64,000 bases of DNA from Marivirga atlantica (lineage in GTDB: Bacteria; Bacteroidota; Bacteroidia; Cytophagales; Cyclobacteriaceae). The notes beneath the pieces are model-generated. The model saw nothing but the letters and a program-made list of their open reading frames with translations, searched no databases and was not told the DNA's origin. The number at the start of each line of letters is the position of its first letter. Position 1 is the stretch's first letter. The position numbers and the translations under genes were made by a program. The stretch spans positions 1,054,001 through 1,118,000 of the forward strand of contig NZ_JAERQG010000001.1 in assembly GCF_016734805.1 (NCBI RefSeq), in the 5' to 3' direction. Shown here one piece after another: positions 1-8,555 of this stretch.

Positions 1-54
1 GCATCCTAATGGCTAATAATAATATGATTTAACACTCTTTTTAAAAGGATTTTT

Positions 55-62
55 TACTTTTG
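55..62 (+). promoter_or_regulatory. Bacteroidota -7 promoter box for lpxH
   Basis: The bases TACTTTTG match the Bacteroidota -7 consensus TAnnTTTG exactly. I see no good -33 TTG at the usual distance. Only 7 bases separate the box from the ATG at 70, so the transcript would start at or within a few bases of the start codon. This is inference from the motif. Confidence 0.6.
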
Positions 63-69
63 CAGTTGC

Positions 70-858
70 ATGCAAAAGAAAGGCGAAATATCAATTCAAT
101 TAGAAGCAAACCAGAAATTATATTTCGCTTCTGACTTTCATTTAGGCACACCCACAAAAGAGGCTAGTAGAGAAAGAGAACTTAAGATCATTCGCTGGCT
201 TGATGTTGTAAAAAAAGATGCAGCAGCCATTTTCCTGGTAGGTGATCTTTTCGATTTCTGGCATGAGTATAAAACTGTTATCCCTAAAGGCTTTATAAGA
301 TTTCAAGGCAAGTTGGCTGAACTAGCTGATGCAGGAATTCCCTTGTATATTTTTACCGGCAACCATGATATGTGGATGTTTGGCTATTACACTGATGAGT
401 TGGGTATCCCTTTGTTTAGAACTCCGCAAAAGGTATTAGTGGGAAACAAAAAGATTTTGGTAGGGCACGGTGATGGTCTGGGCCCTGGTGATCGTATGTA
501 TAAATTCTTGAAAAAGGTTTTTGAGAATAAACTTTGTCAATGGGCGTTCAGACAGATACATCCGGATGTTGGTATTAGGATAGCTAATATGTGGTCATCA
601 AAAAGTCGGCTAAATAGCTCAAATGATGAAACATCGAAGTTTTTGGGTGAGGGCGAATGGCTTTGGTCTTATGCAAATGAGGTTGAGCAAAAAGAGCATT
701 ATGATTGCTATATTTTCGGACATAGACATCTACCTATTGATGTAGCAGTGGGCGAAAACTCTAGATACATAAACCTTGGCGAGTGGATTAATTACTTCAC
801 TTACGCTACTTTTGATGGCAAAGAATTTGTACTGGAAAAGTTTGAAGAGAATAATTAA
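70..858 (+). CDS. lpxH: UDP-2,3-diacylglucosamine diphosphatase LpxH
   Basis: This enzyme hydrolyses UDP-2,3-diacylglucosamine to lipid X and UMP, an early step of lipid A synthesis at the inner face of the cytoplasmic membrane. The 262-residue protein shows the full calcineurin-like metal-binding set: DFH (D22, H24), GDLFDFW (D59), GNHD (N98, H99), GHGD (H133) and GHRH (H218, H220). Length is typical of LpxH. No alternative Met precedes the first motif, so the start at 70 is kept even though it lies just 7 bases after a promoter box. The next gene follows after 6 bases and is probably cotranscribed. A second, more distant family member lies at 8556. Confidence 0.9.
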   Translation: MQKKGEISIQLEANQKLYFASDFHLGTPTKEASRERELKIIRWLDVVKKDAAAIFLVGDLFDFWHEYKTVIPKGFIRFQGKLAELADAGIPLYIFTGNHDMWMFGYYTDELGIPLFRTPQKVLVGNKKILVGHGDGLGPGDRMYKFLKKVFENKLCQWAFRQIHPDVGIRIANMWSSKSRLNSSNDETSKFLGEGEWLWSYANEVEQKEHYDCYIFGHRHLPIDVAVGENSRYINLGEWINYFTYATFDGKEFVLEKFEENN

Positions 859-864
859 TATAAA

Positions 865-1260
865 ATGACCAAAAAGCTACTTCTAATTCCTTTCATGTTA
901 CTTTTCATGTTGTCTGTCGGTTTTGCACAAAAAGCCGCTAACGATTCAGTTGCTGTGGAAAAGGTAAAAGGCGATGGTGAAGTAGCTTATCCTAAAAAAC
1001 TGTTGGTAAATGAAAAGCTTGATTTTAAATTGAGTAAAACTCAATCTGGATCTTTTATAGTAAGTTTTTATAATAATGAGAGTAAGCCGGTAGTTGTAAA
1101 AATTTATGATATTACAGGTAATTTAGTAAAGCAGGAAACTGTTGTTCAAAAGGGTAGTTTTAGCAAAGAATACAATCTTGCATATTATAAACCCAGCTTC
1201 TTTGTAGTGGAAGTAGGTAATTCTAAGTACAATCGTACTAAATCCATTATGGCTGAATAG
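865..1260 (+). CDS. Small secreted protein resembling a free-standing T9SS sorting domain
   Basis: This 131-residue protein has a clear signal peptide (about residues 1-21, ending FAQ). Its second half has the pattern of a type IX secretion type A sorting domain: a strand reading VVVKIYDITGNLV, a turn, and a C-terminal strand ending in basic residues. There is no cargo domain in front of it, only about 35 linker residues. It could be a small periplasmic beta-sandwich protein that merely shares the fold. It starts 6 bases after lpxH, so it is likely in the same transcript. Function unknown. Confidence 0.6.
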   Translation: MTKKLLLIPFMLLFMLSVGFAQKAANDSVAVEKVKGDGEVAYPKKLLVNEKLDFKLSKTQSGSFIVSFYNNESKPVVVKIYDITGNLVKQETVVQKGSFSKEYNLAYYKPSFFVVEVGNSKYNRTKSIMAE

Positions 1261-1300
1261 TGGTAACTTTTTAGTATTATAATCTACGAATATTGGTCAA

Positions 1301-1330
1301 TAAAAAAGCCTCAACATTTCTGCTGAGGCC
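1301..1330 (-). terminator. Intrinsic terminator of the FKBP gene
   Basis: Read on the minus strand, GCCTCA and TGAGGC form a six-base-pair stem around a ten-base loop (1308-1329), followed by six T. It lies 25 bases after the stop of the minus-strand FKBP gene. Confidence 0.75.
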
Positions 1331-1354
1331 TCTACTTAAAATTTTACGTATTGA

Positions 1355-1783
1355 TTAGCTGATTTCAACTAATTCAATCTCGAAACTTAAATCTTTTCCT
1401 GCTAAAGGATGATTAGCATCCAATACAATGTTGTCGTCATTTACTTCTGCAATAACAACTGGCACTGCTTGCCCATCAGGTTGTTGCATTGATAATTGCA
1501 TACCAACTTCAGGTTTGATGTCTTCAGGTACTTTATCATTAGGTACAGGTACCATCATGTCATCTCTTTTGTCACCATAAGCTTCCGCACTTGGTATTTC
1601 AGCAGTTTTCTTGTCACCAATAGCCATTCCGTCTACTGCCTTGTCAAAACCTGCAATCATCTGTCCAGAACCTAATTCGAATTCAATTGGCTCTCTTTCT
1701 AATGAGCTATCAAATACAGTTCCATCAGTCAATTTGCCTGTGTAATGAACTTTTACTTTGTCGCCTTTTTTTGCTGTTGACAT
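1355..1783 (-). CDS. FKBP-type peptidyl-prolyl cis-trans isomerase, SlyD-like
   Basis: This 142-residue protein is a cytoplasmic prolyl isomerase and probable chaperone. The N-terminal motif KVHYTGKLTDGTVFDSS is the FKBP signature, and the middle insertion (about residues 65-125) matches the insert-in-flap domain of SlyD. It lacks the His/Cys-rich metal-binding tail of E. coli SlyD. The open frame extends upstream to 1807, but I place the start at 1783 (protein beginning MSTAKKG). The promoter box at 1818-1825 would put the transcript start near 1812, leaving no room for a leader before 1807 but a normal one of about 30 bases before 1783. Confidence 0.9.
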   Translation of the reverse strand: MSTAKKGDKVKVHYTGKLTDGTVFDSSLEREPIEFELGSGQMIAGFDKAVDGMAIGDKKTAEIPSAEAYGDKRDDMMVPVPNDKVPEDIKPEVGMQLSMQQPDGQAVPVVIAEVNDDNIVLDANHPLAGKDLSFEIELVEIS

Positions 1784-1817
1784 AAATCTTGTTTTTGTTA
1801 TTGTCATTTGTAAACCA

Positions 1818-1825
1818 CAAAGGTA
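1818..1825 (-). promoter_or_regulatory. -7 promoter box for the FKBP gene
   Basis: On the minus strand the bases read TACCTTTG, an exact TAnnTTTG match. No -33 element at good spacing is visible. The position supports the downstream start at 1783. Confidence 0.6.
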
Positions 1826-2002
1826 TCATTAAGATTCACCAAAATGAAACTAATTCCCTCTTTATCAGATTAGTGTTCGCTATTGCAACATTTAATTCTT
1901 CAATCGTTCATTATTGAACATAAAATGGCTTAAATTCATAGCTGAATTAGCTTTTTGCCCCTTGGCATCATTTTTTCTCTACACGCATTAATACCAATAA
2001 CT

Positions 2003-3388
2003 ATGGAAAAAGAAATTAACAAAGTACTTATAATTGATGACGATGAGGATGTTTTGTTTGCAGCTAAGATGTTGCTAAAAAAACATGTAAAAGAAGTTTT
2101 AATAGAGAAGGATCCGCGCAAAATTCCCTTTTTGTTAAACCAGGGTACATATGATGTAATTCTGCTTGACATGAACTTCAGCCAGGATACTACAAGTGGT
2201 AAAGAAGGTATGCACTGGCTTGAGCAAATTAAGGAACGAGATCCTCAGGCAGTAGTAATTTTGATTACAGCCTTTGGTGATGTTGAAACAGCGGTTGAAG
2301 CGTTAAAAAATGGTGCCACTGATTTTGTATTAAAGCCTTGGCAAAATGAAAAGCTATTAGCCACCATCCATTCGGCTGCCAAGCTAAAAAGCTCATATAA
2401 TCAGGTAAGCAAATTGCAGCAAGAGAAGCAGCAACTTGAAGAGTCGATAGATGCACCCTTTAAATCCATTATAGGCGAAAGTAAAGCGCTGAAGAATGTT
2501 TTTACTATTATTGATAAAGTAGCACATACTGATGCCAACGTATTAATTCTTGGCGAGAATGGAACAGGAAAAGAGCTAATAGCCAGGGCATTGCATAAGA
2601 AATCCTCTCGAAAGGATAATTCTTTTGTAAGTGTTGATATGGGAGCGCTGACTGATACACTCTTCGAAAGTGAGTTATTTGGACATAAAAAAGGAGCTTT
2701 TACTGATGCAAAAACAGATAGAGCGGGTCGATTTGAAATAGCGGACAAAGGAACAATATTTTTGGATGAAATTGGTAACCTGGGCCCTTCTTTACAAGCC
2801 AAACTTCTTAATGTTTTGCAAAGCAGAACGGTTACTCGTTTAGGAAGTAATGAAGCTAAACCTTTTGACGCTCGCTTAATCTGCGCTACAAATGAAGATA
2901 TTCACAACCTGGTGGGTAAAGGTGATTTCAGGCAGGATTTGTTGTATAGAATTAATACTGTAGAAATTCATTTGCCTGCACTAAGAGATAGGGTTGAAGA
3001 TATTCCCCTTCTGGCAGAGCATTTTATTAGTATTTATGGCAGTAAATATAAAAAGTCGGTAAAATCTCTAGATCAAAGCACCATCAGATTACTGCAAAAA
3101 TATGATTGGCCGGGTAATATCCGTGAGTTGCAACATGCTATAGAAAGGGCTATTATCATGACAGACAATGAAGCACTTCAGCCGGATGACTTCTTTTTCC
3201 TGACCAGCAAAGGAAATGTAATGGAGAAACATGAAATGGAGGATAGTTTCAATCTTGAAGATGTAGAAAGACAAACCATTCAAAAAGCAATAAAAATTCA
3301 TGGAGGGAATATTTCGAAAGCTGCTGATGAACTTGGGCTCACAAGAGCTTCACTCTATAGAAGACTAAGTAAGTATGATATATCGTAA
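2003..3388 (+). CDS. Sigma-54-dependent response regulator, NtrC family
   Basis: This 461-residue regulator has a receiver domain (residues about 7-125, phospho-acceptor D56 in LLDMNF, K111), a sigma-54 AAA+ domain (Walker A GENGTGKE 184-191, Walker B FLDE 253-256) and a Fis-type helix-turn-helix at the C-terminus. It should activate RpoN promoters when phosphorylated by the kinase encoded next, whose start overlaps this gene's stop by 14 bases. The sigma-54 contact loop reads GAFTDA (231-236) instead of GAFTGA. An in-frame Met at 1955 would add 16 residues not expected before a receiver domain, so I chose 2003. Target genes are not evident. Confidence 0.92.
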   Translation: MEKEINKVLIIDDDEDVLFAAKMLLKKHVKEVLIEKDPRKIPFLLNQGTYDVILLDMNFSQDTTSGKEGMHWLEQIKERDPQAVVILITAFGDVETAVEALKNGATDFVLKPWQNEKLLATIHSAAKLKSSYNQVSKLQQEKQQLEESIDAPFKSIIGESKALKNVFTIIDKVAHTDANVLILGENGTGKELIARALHKKSSRKDNSFVSVDMGALTDTLFESELFGHKKGAFTDAKTDRAGRFEIADKGTIFLDEIGNLGPSLQAKLLNVLQSRTVTRLGSNEAKPFDARLICATNEDIHNLVGKGDFRQDLLYRINTVEIHLPALRDRVEDIPLLAEHFISIYGSKYKKSVKSLDQSTIRLLQKYDWPGNIRELQHAIERAIIMTDNEALQPDDFFFLTSKGNVMEKHEMEDSFNLEDVERQTIQKAIKIHGGNISKAADELGLTRASLYRRLSKYDIS

Positions 3389-4730
3389 ACCAGAAGTAAA
3401 AAAGAATGCATTAAAGCTAGCTTTACTACTGATTACAACCTTTTGCTGGGGAGCAGCGGTTTCTTCAGATAGTTGGTTTATAGTAACACTTATATTTCTT
3501 GTATTAATTGGGTTTCAATTTCATGCCTTTATTAAATCTAATGTGAGTAATGAAAGTGCTATCAGGCAATTCTTGGCAGGGGTGAAAAGCCAGAAAGATC
3601 AGGACGAGTGGATTGAAACTTTAGAAAACTCATCTCTGAAGAAAACTTTTTATGAAATAGAAGATGCTATAAAGAATAGACAAGTTGCCCAGGAAGCCGA
3701 ATATCAATATTTCCGAAATATAGTACAGCACGTAGGTATTGGTATACTCACTTTTGATAAAGCGGGTGATATTCAACTGTATAATTTTGCTGCAAAAAAG
3801 CTGTTAAACACAAGTTATACGGTTAAAAATATAGAGGCCTTCTCGAAGATAAGTCTTGAATTATTAGATACTTTTAAGACACTGAAAACAGGCGGACGAA
3901 AACTCGTTGAAGTAAAAGTTGGAGAAGAAGTTCGTCAGCTATCAGTTTATGCCATTGAACTTCAATTACATAACAAGCAATTCAAATTAATTTCACTTCA
4001 GAACATCCAATCGGAGCTTGATGAGAAAGAAATGGAGGCCTGGAGAAACCTCATTAGGGTGCTTACCCATGAAATTATGAATTCAGTAACGCCAATTTCT
4101 TCTTTGTCAAACACTACTTATGGTTTGCTCGATGACATTAAACGTAATGGAGATGAGCAAATACTGGTAGATGCTGAAGATATAGATGATTTAAAACACT
4201 CCATAAAAACTATCGAAAGCAGAAGTGAAGGATTAATTAGGTTTCTAAATGAGTTTAGAAGTTTAACGCATACGCCAACTCCGAAGATGAAGCCGGAAGA
4301 TTTTAATTTGGTGCTAAGAGGCATAGCTCAATTGATGCAGGAAGAGTTGAGCCAGAAGAAGGTAAAACTTCATTTACAGCTTAATGAACAGATACCAACT
4401 GCCAATATTGACAGAGAATTAATTGAGCAGGTAATTATTAACCTCATAAAAAATGCTGCTGAATCTTTCGATGAAGAAGCTCTTGAAAAAAATATATGGC
4501 TGCATTCCAACGTTGATGCAAAAAAGCGAGTCACTATTACCGTAAAAGATGACGGAAGTGGTATAGAACCTGAAGCATTGACTAAAATTTTTATTCCTTT
4601 CTTTACAACCAAAAAAACTGGCTCAGGCATTGGTTTAAGCTTGTCGAAAGAGATAATTCGTAAACATCAGGGTACTATATCCGTTCAATCCGATTTAGGA
4701 GTAGGAACAGAGTTCAGCTTAAAATTTTAG
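3375..4730 (+). CDS. NtrY-like membrane sensor histidine kinase
   Basis: This 451-residue kinase is the likely partner of the upstream NtrC-type regulator; the genes overlap by 14 bases. It has two membrane segments near the N-terminus (about 11-30 and 33-53) with almost no periplasmic loop, a PAS-like region (about 110-210), a dimerisation/phospho-acceptor helix (THEIMNSVTP, H232) and a complete ATP-binding domain: N box with IINLIKNAAES, G1 DDGSGI, F box FIPFFTTKK and G2 GSGIGLSLS. The short loop suggests it senses a membrane or cytoplasmic signal rather than a periplasmic ligand. Confidence 0.9.
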   Translation: MIYRKPEVKKNALKLALLLITTFCWGAAVSSDSWFIVTLIFLVLIGFQFHAFIKSNVSNESAIRQFLAGVKSQKDQDEWIETLENSSLKKTFYEIEDAIKNRQVAQEAEYQYFRNIVQHVGIGILTFDKAGDIQLYNFAAKKLLNTSYTVKNIEAFSKISLELLDTFKTLKTGGRKLVEVKVGEEVRQLSVYAIELQLHNKQFKLISLQNIQSELDEKEMEAWRNLIRVLTHEIMNSVTPISSLSNTTYGLLDDIKRNGDEQILVDAEDIDDLKHSIKTIESRSEGLIRFLNEFRSLTHTPTPKMKPEDFNLVLRGIAQLMQEELSQKKVKLHLQLNEQIPTANIDRELIEQVIINLIKNAAESFDEEALEKNIWLHSNVDAKKRVTITVKDDGSGIEPEALTKIFIPFFTTKKTGSGIGLSLSKEIIRKHQGTISVQSDLGVGTEFSLKF

Positions 4731-4749
4731 CAGTTACACTTTAAAAATT

Positions 4750-4757
4750 TATATTTG
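4750..4757 (+). promoter_or_regulatory. -7 promoter box for the acyl carrier protein gene
   Basis: TATATTTG is an exact TAnnTTTG match. It overlaps the in-frame GTG at 4757, so that GTG cannot be a start on a transcript made from this promoter; the ATG at 4775 fits. Confidence 0.6.
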
Positions 4758-4774
4758 TGGAAAATGTAATCAAA

Positions 4775-5014
4775 ATGTCCCAGGAAGAGATTCAAAAAAC
4801 GATAACAAACATATTAGTTGATAAATTAGGCATTACACGTTCTGAGGTTACCGCTGATGCGAGTTTTATAAAAGACTTAGGAATTGATTCGTTAGATTAT
4901 GCCGAATTGGTGATGGAATTTGAACAGAATTTCAACATACGCATACCTGATACTGACGCTGAAAAACTTTCAACGGTTAATTCAGCTGTGAAATATATTG
5001 GAGAGAAAATGTAA
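4775..5014 (+). CDS. Acyl carrier protein
   Basis: This 79-residue protein carries acyl chains on a phosphopantetheine arm attached to Ser39 in the motif GIDSLDYAELVMEFE. Length and acidic composition are those of a free-standing ACP. The reading frame can be extended to a GTG at 4757, but that lies in a promoter box, so I start at 4775. It is not next to fabF, fabD or other fatty acid genes, unlike the main acpP of most bacteria, and has its own promoter and terminator. It may be the house-keeping ACP or a second, specialised one. Confidence 0.88.
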   Translation: MSQEEIQKTITNILVDKLGITRSEVTADASFIKDLGIDSLDYAELVMEFEQNFNIRIPDTDAEKLSTVNSAVKYIGEKM

Positions 5015-5056
5015 TGAACATTTTTCTACATCAACTGTAACTTTATTGAAGAATAG

Positions 5057-5091
5057 AAGTCATCTTATCATGTTAAGGTGACTTTTCTTTT
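5057..5091 (+). terminator. Intrinsic terminator after the ACP gene
   Basis: An eleven-base-pair stem (5057-5067 with 5074-5084, one G-T pair) around a six-base loop is followed by a T-rich run. It ends the ACP transcript before the TonB receptor gene. Confidence 0.85.
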
Positions 5092-5159
5092 TAATAACCT
5101 TTCCCTAACAACCTAAGTATTTCAAAACCGTTTGTTTCAAGCTGAAGTAAAGCATAAAA

Positions 5160-7553
5160 ATGATTCGTTTAGCGATTAAGAACCTATCACTCATCTTCCT
5201 TTTATTTTGTGTGAGTGAGCTACATGCCCAAAACTATGTGATTAGCGGATATGTGAGAGAAGCCTCATCAGGAGAGGCACTTATCGGAGCAACTGTAGTT
5301 AATACAGAAAATCCTTCTATCGGACAGGCAGCCAATGTTTATGGGTATTATTCATTTGAATTACCAAAGGGTGTTTATACCCTTAGAGCCAGTTATGTTG
5401 GCTATCAAACAAAAACAGTAGAGATAAATCTAAACAGTAATCAAAGCATCAACTTTGATTTAAAAGAAGAGTCTACCAATCTGGAAGAGGTAGTTGTTAG
5501 CGCTCGCAGGAAAGATGAAAATGTTTCTTCCGTAAAAATGAGCACTGAGAATTTGAAAATTGAGAAGATAAAATCAATTCCTGCCTTATTTGGTGAGGTA
5601 GATGTCATCAAAAGTATTCAGTTGCTTCCAGGTGTTAGTTCAGCCGGGGAAGGCACAACAGGTATGTTCGTAAGAGGAGGTTCTTCGGATCAGAATTTAA
5701 TCTTGCTTGATGAAGCTACAGTTTATAATGCTAGTCACTTATTAGGCTTCTTTTCTGTTTTCAATCCTGATGCCATCAAAAATGTTGAAATTTATAAAGG
5801 AGGGATTCCAGCACGTTATGGAGGAAGAATATCTTCCATATTAGATATCCAAATGCGCGAAGGGAATAATAAACAATATCAGGCTTCGGGTGGAATAGGC
5901 TCTATCTCAAGTAGATTCACTGTAGAAGGGCCAATAGTTAAAGATGAATCATCATTTCTAGTATCAGGTAGAAGAACCTATGCAGATGTTTTTCTTGGCC
6001 TGTCTAATAATGAAGATATTAGAGATAACACGCTTTATTTTTATGATCTAAATGCCAAAATGAATTACAAACTTAGCGAGAAGGATAAGATTTATGCTTC
6101 CGGCTATTTTGGGAGAGATAAACTTGGCTTTCAGGATTTATTTGGGTTCGATTGGGGAAATGCTACGTTCTCCGCCCGATGGAATCACCTTTTTAACGAA
6201 AAGCTATTTTTAAATACTACTGCTTTATTTAGTGACTTCAACTATGGTTTTGATGTAGCCGTTCCCGGCTTTGAGTACACCTGGACTTCAGGTTTAAAGG
6301 AGTACAACCTTAAACTCGATTTCGATTATTTTCTAAATAATCAGAACACAATCAAGTTTGGAGTAAACTCTATCTACCATATTTTTTCACCTGTTGACAT
6401 TGTATCGGATAACACAGCATTAGATTCTTTAGATGTTGCCAAAGACTATGCTTTTGAGAATGCAATTTACTTCAGTAATCAGCAGGATTTTGGTGAGAAG
6501 TTGAGCATTGAATATGGATTAAGGTATTCTTCATTTGCTCGCATAGGCAGAGATACAATTACGCTTTACGAGGAGGGGCAGCCCTACAGGCCAGAAAATG
6601 AGATTGGGACAGAGGCATATGGGTCAGGAGAGTTGATTAAACATTATCATGGATTGGAGCCTAGAATTGGCATCAGGTATTTAATCAATTCAAGAAACTC
6701 TATTAAGGTTTCATACAATCGAATGAGGCAGTATTTACAAGTTGCTACAAATGCTACAGCTGGTTTTCCTACTGATAGGTGGATCCCTGCGGACAGTTAT
6801 ATTAAACCAATTATTGGAGATCAGGTAGCAGCAGGATATTTCAAAAATTTGAATGAAAATGCCTGGGAACTATCAGTTGAGACCTATTACAAATGGCTAC
6901 AAAATGTAGTAGACTTTTTACCCGGTGAAGATATTTTATTGAATGATAAAATAGAGAATGCAGTAGCCTCAGGCAAAGCATGGGCTTATGGAGCCGAATT
7001 TCTCATCAGAAAAAATGTAGGTAAAACAACCGGCTGGCTTGGTTATACCCTATCTAGAACTCAACGTCAAATTGATGGTGTAGCAAATGGTAATCCGTAC
7101 TTAGCCAGATATGATAAAACACATGATATTTCATTAGTAGTGTCTCATGCACTCACTGATCGTTTACAGCTTTCAGGTAACTGGGTGTACAATACGGGTG
7201 CTGCTGTATCATTCCCTGAAGGGCGTTATGTAATCGATGGTAAATCAGTTCCCTACTATAATGATAATGTGCGTAATACTAGTCGTATGCCCGATTATCA
7301 TAGAATGGATTTATCGCTTAATTGGAAGCTTAAAAGTAAGAGAGATTGGTTTGACCAAGAGCTGAATTTCTCATTATATAATGTTTACAATAGAAAGAAT
7401 GCCTTTTCTATTGAATTTAGAGAGGTGAATAATGGTGATCCCAATTTTAATGAAGATATAGATGGGCCTATCACCAGTACCAGACCAGAGTCAGTAAAAA
7501 CTGCCCTTTTCGGTATTATTCCATCAATCACGTATAACTTTAAAATAAATTAA
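5160..7553 (+). CDS. TonB-dependent outer membrane receptor with CarboxypepD_reg-like domain
   Basis: This 797-residue protein imports an unknown ligand across the outer membrane using TonB energy. A signal peptide (ending LHAQ, about residue 23) is followed by a carboxypeptidase-regulatory-like beta-sandwich (about 27-112), a plug domain (about 120-235, with LLPGVSSAGEG and MFVRGGSSDQNLILLDEA) and a 22-strand-type barrel to the C-terminus. It lacks the length and context of a SusC protein; no SusD follows. The next gene is a DUF4249 lipoprotein two bases downstream, a pairing usual in Bacteroidota. Substrate cannot be read from sequence. Confidence 0.92.
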   Translation: MIRLAIKNLSLIFLLFCVSELHAQNYVISGYVREASSGEALIGATVVNTENPSIGQAANVYGYYSFELPKGVYTLRASYVGYQTKTVEINLNSNQSINFDLKEESTNLEEVVVSARRKDENVSSVKMSTENLKIEKIKSIPALFGEVDVIKSIQLLPGVSSAGEGTTGMFVRGGSSDQNLILLDEATVYNASHLLGFFSVFNPDAIKNVEIYKGGIPARYGGRISSILDIQMREGNNKQYQASGGIGSISSRFTVEGPIVKDESSFLVSGRRTYADVFLGLSNNEDIRDNTLYFYDLNAKMNYKLSEKDKIYASGYFGRDKLGFQDLFGFDWGNATFSARWNHLFNEKLFLNTTALFSDFNYGFDVAVPGFEYTWTSGLKEYNLKLDFDYFLNNQNTIKFGVNSIYHIFSPVDIVSDNTALDSLDVAKDYAFENAIYFSNQQDFGEKLSIEYGLRYSSFARIGRDTITLYEEGQPYRPENEIGTEAYGSGELIKHYHGLEPRIGIRYLINSRNSIKVSYNRMRQYLQVATNATAGFPTDRWIPADSYIKPIIGDQVAAGYFKNLNENAWELSVETYYKWLQNVVDFLPGEDILLNDKIENAVASGKAWAYGAEFLIRKNVGKTTGWLGYTLSRTQRQIDGVANGNPYLARYDKTHDISLVVSHALTDRLQLSGNWVYNTGAAVSFPEGRYVIDGKSVPYYNDNVRNTSRMPDYHRMDLSLNWKLKSKRDWFDQELNFSLYNVYNRKNAFSIEFREVNNGDPNFNEDIDGPITSTRPESVKTALFGIIPSITYNFKIN

Positions 7554-7554
7554 A

Positions 7555-8415
7555 GTGAGAACTTTATTTAAATACATACTCGTTACATCCTTTATACTGA
7601 GCGGTTTTGCATGCCAGGAATTAGTTGAGCTGCCATTAGAAGAAGAACAAACCAGAGTGGTAATTGAAGGACTTATTTCCAACAAGGAAGGCAGACAGTC
7701 TGTGAGCGTGGCCAGAACCCTAAATTATTATGAAACAGGTCAGCTGCCTCCAATTACAGATGCAAGTGTGAATATTCTTGATTCAGCAGATAACCTAATA
7801 GAGCAGTTTGTCTACAATGCTGAAGATAGTACATATAAGAGTTTATCTGATTGGACTGCTGAGGTTGGTAAAAGCTACAAAGTACAAGTAGAGGTTGATG
7901 ATCAATTTTATGAGGCTTCGGGTAAAATAATTGCAAATGCCCGACTTGACAGTGTTTACTATTTAAGCGATGAGCAGCTTGAAGCACTTGGGCAAAACTC
8001 TTTTGGAGATGGTTTTTTTATATTCGTAGACGGTTCTTTACCCTCAACGGAAATACAATACTTCTTATTGGAAACAACTGTTAATGATACCTTAAGAAAT
8101 GATAGGGGTGATTTATCAAACTCGATTTTGTCCTCTGAATTTTTTGGTAGTGAATTTCAATTTCTACCTGTTCCGGGTTTGGTGAAAGCCCAGGATAGCG
8201 TGCGCCTTGAATTATTTACACTAACAGAAGATGTCTATCAATATTACATAGAGTTTGTCAACTTGCTCTTTAATGATGGTGGCGTGTTTAGCCCACCTCC
8301 AGTAAATCCTAAAAGCAACATCAGTAATACTACAAATGCTGATAATTATGCACTTGGCTTTATACAATTCAGTTCTGTAATAGAGAACGATTTATATATT
8401 GATGAGGAGGAATAA
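7555..8415 (+). CDS. DUF4249 family lipoprotein, partner of TonB receptor
   Basis: This 286-residue protein begins with a GTG two bases after the receptor stop, indicating translational coupling. It has a lipoprotein signal with Cys20 in the motif SGFACQE and the DUF4249 pattern after it: VVIEGLISN, then SVSVARTLNYY and DASVNILD, which form Ig-like strands. By analogy with other receptor/lipoprotein pairs it probably sits on the outer membrane and assists ligand capture by the receptor; this is inference. The protein ends with an acidic tail. Confidence 0.85.
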   Translation: MRTLFKYILVTSFILSGFACQELVELPLEEEQTRVVIEGLISNKEGRQSVSVARTLNYYETGQLPPITDASVNILDSADNLIEQFVYNAEDSTYKSLSDWTAEVGKSYKVQVEVDDQFYEASGKIIANARLDSVYYLSDEQLEALGQNSFGDGFFIFVDGSLPSTEIQYFLLETTVNDTLRNDRGDLSNSILSSEFFGSEFQFLPVPGLVKAQDSVRLELFTLTEDVYQYYIEFVNLLFNDGGVFSPPPVNPKSNISNTTNADNYALGFIQFSSVIENDLYIDEEE

Positions 8416-8555
8416 ATCTTTTTCAATGTTTGTTCAATGAAGTTAATGAATTGTTATTAGTGCAATTAAAAGTCCGCATAATCATATTAAAAAATTAACT
8501 CTGTCGTAAAGACTGAATCATAGGCTTTATACATCTTTGATAAACACGAAGATGT

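Noticed and set aside
2401-2802. Open frame of 133 codons antisense to the NtrC-type regulator
   Set aside because: Shadow of the AAA+ domain coding sequence; Ser-rich, no start signals.
4757-4774. Upstream GTG start for the acyl carrier protein
   Set aside because: The GTG lies in an exact -7 promoter box; the ATG at 4775 gives the normal ACP length.
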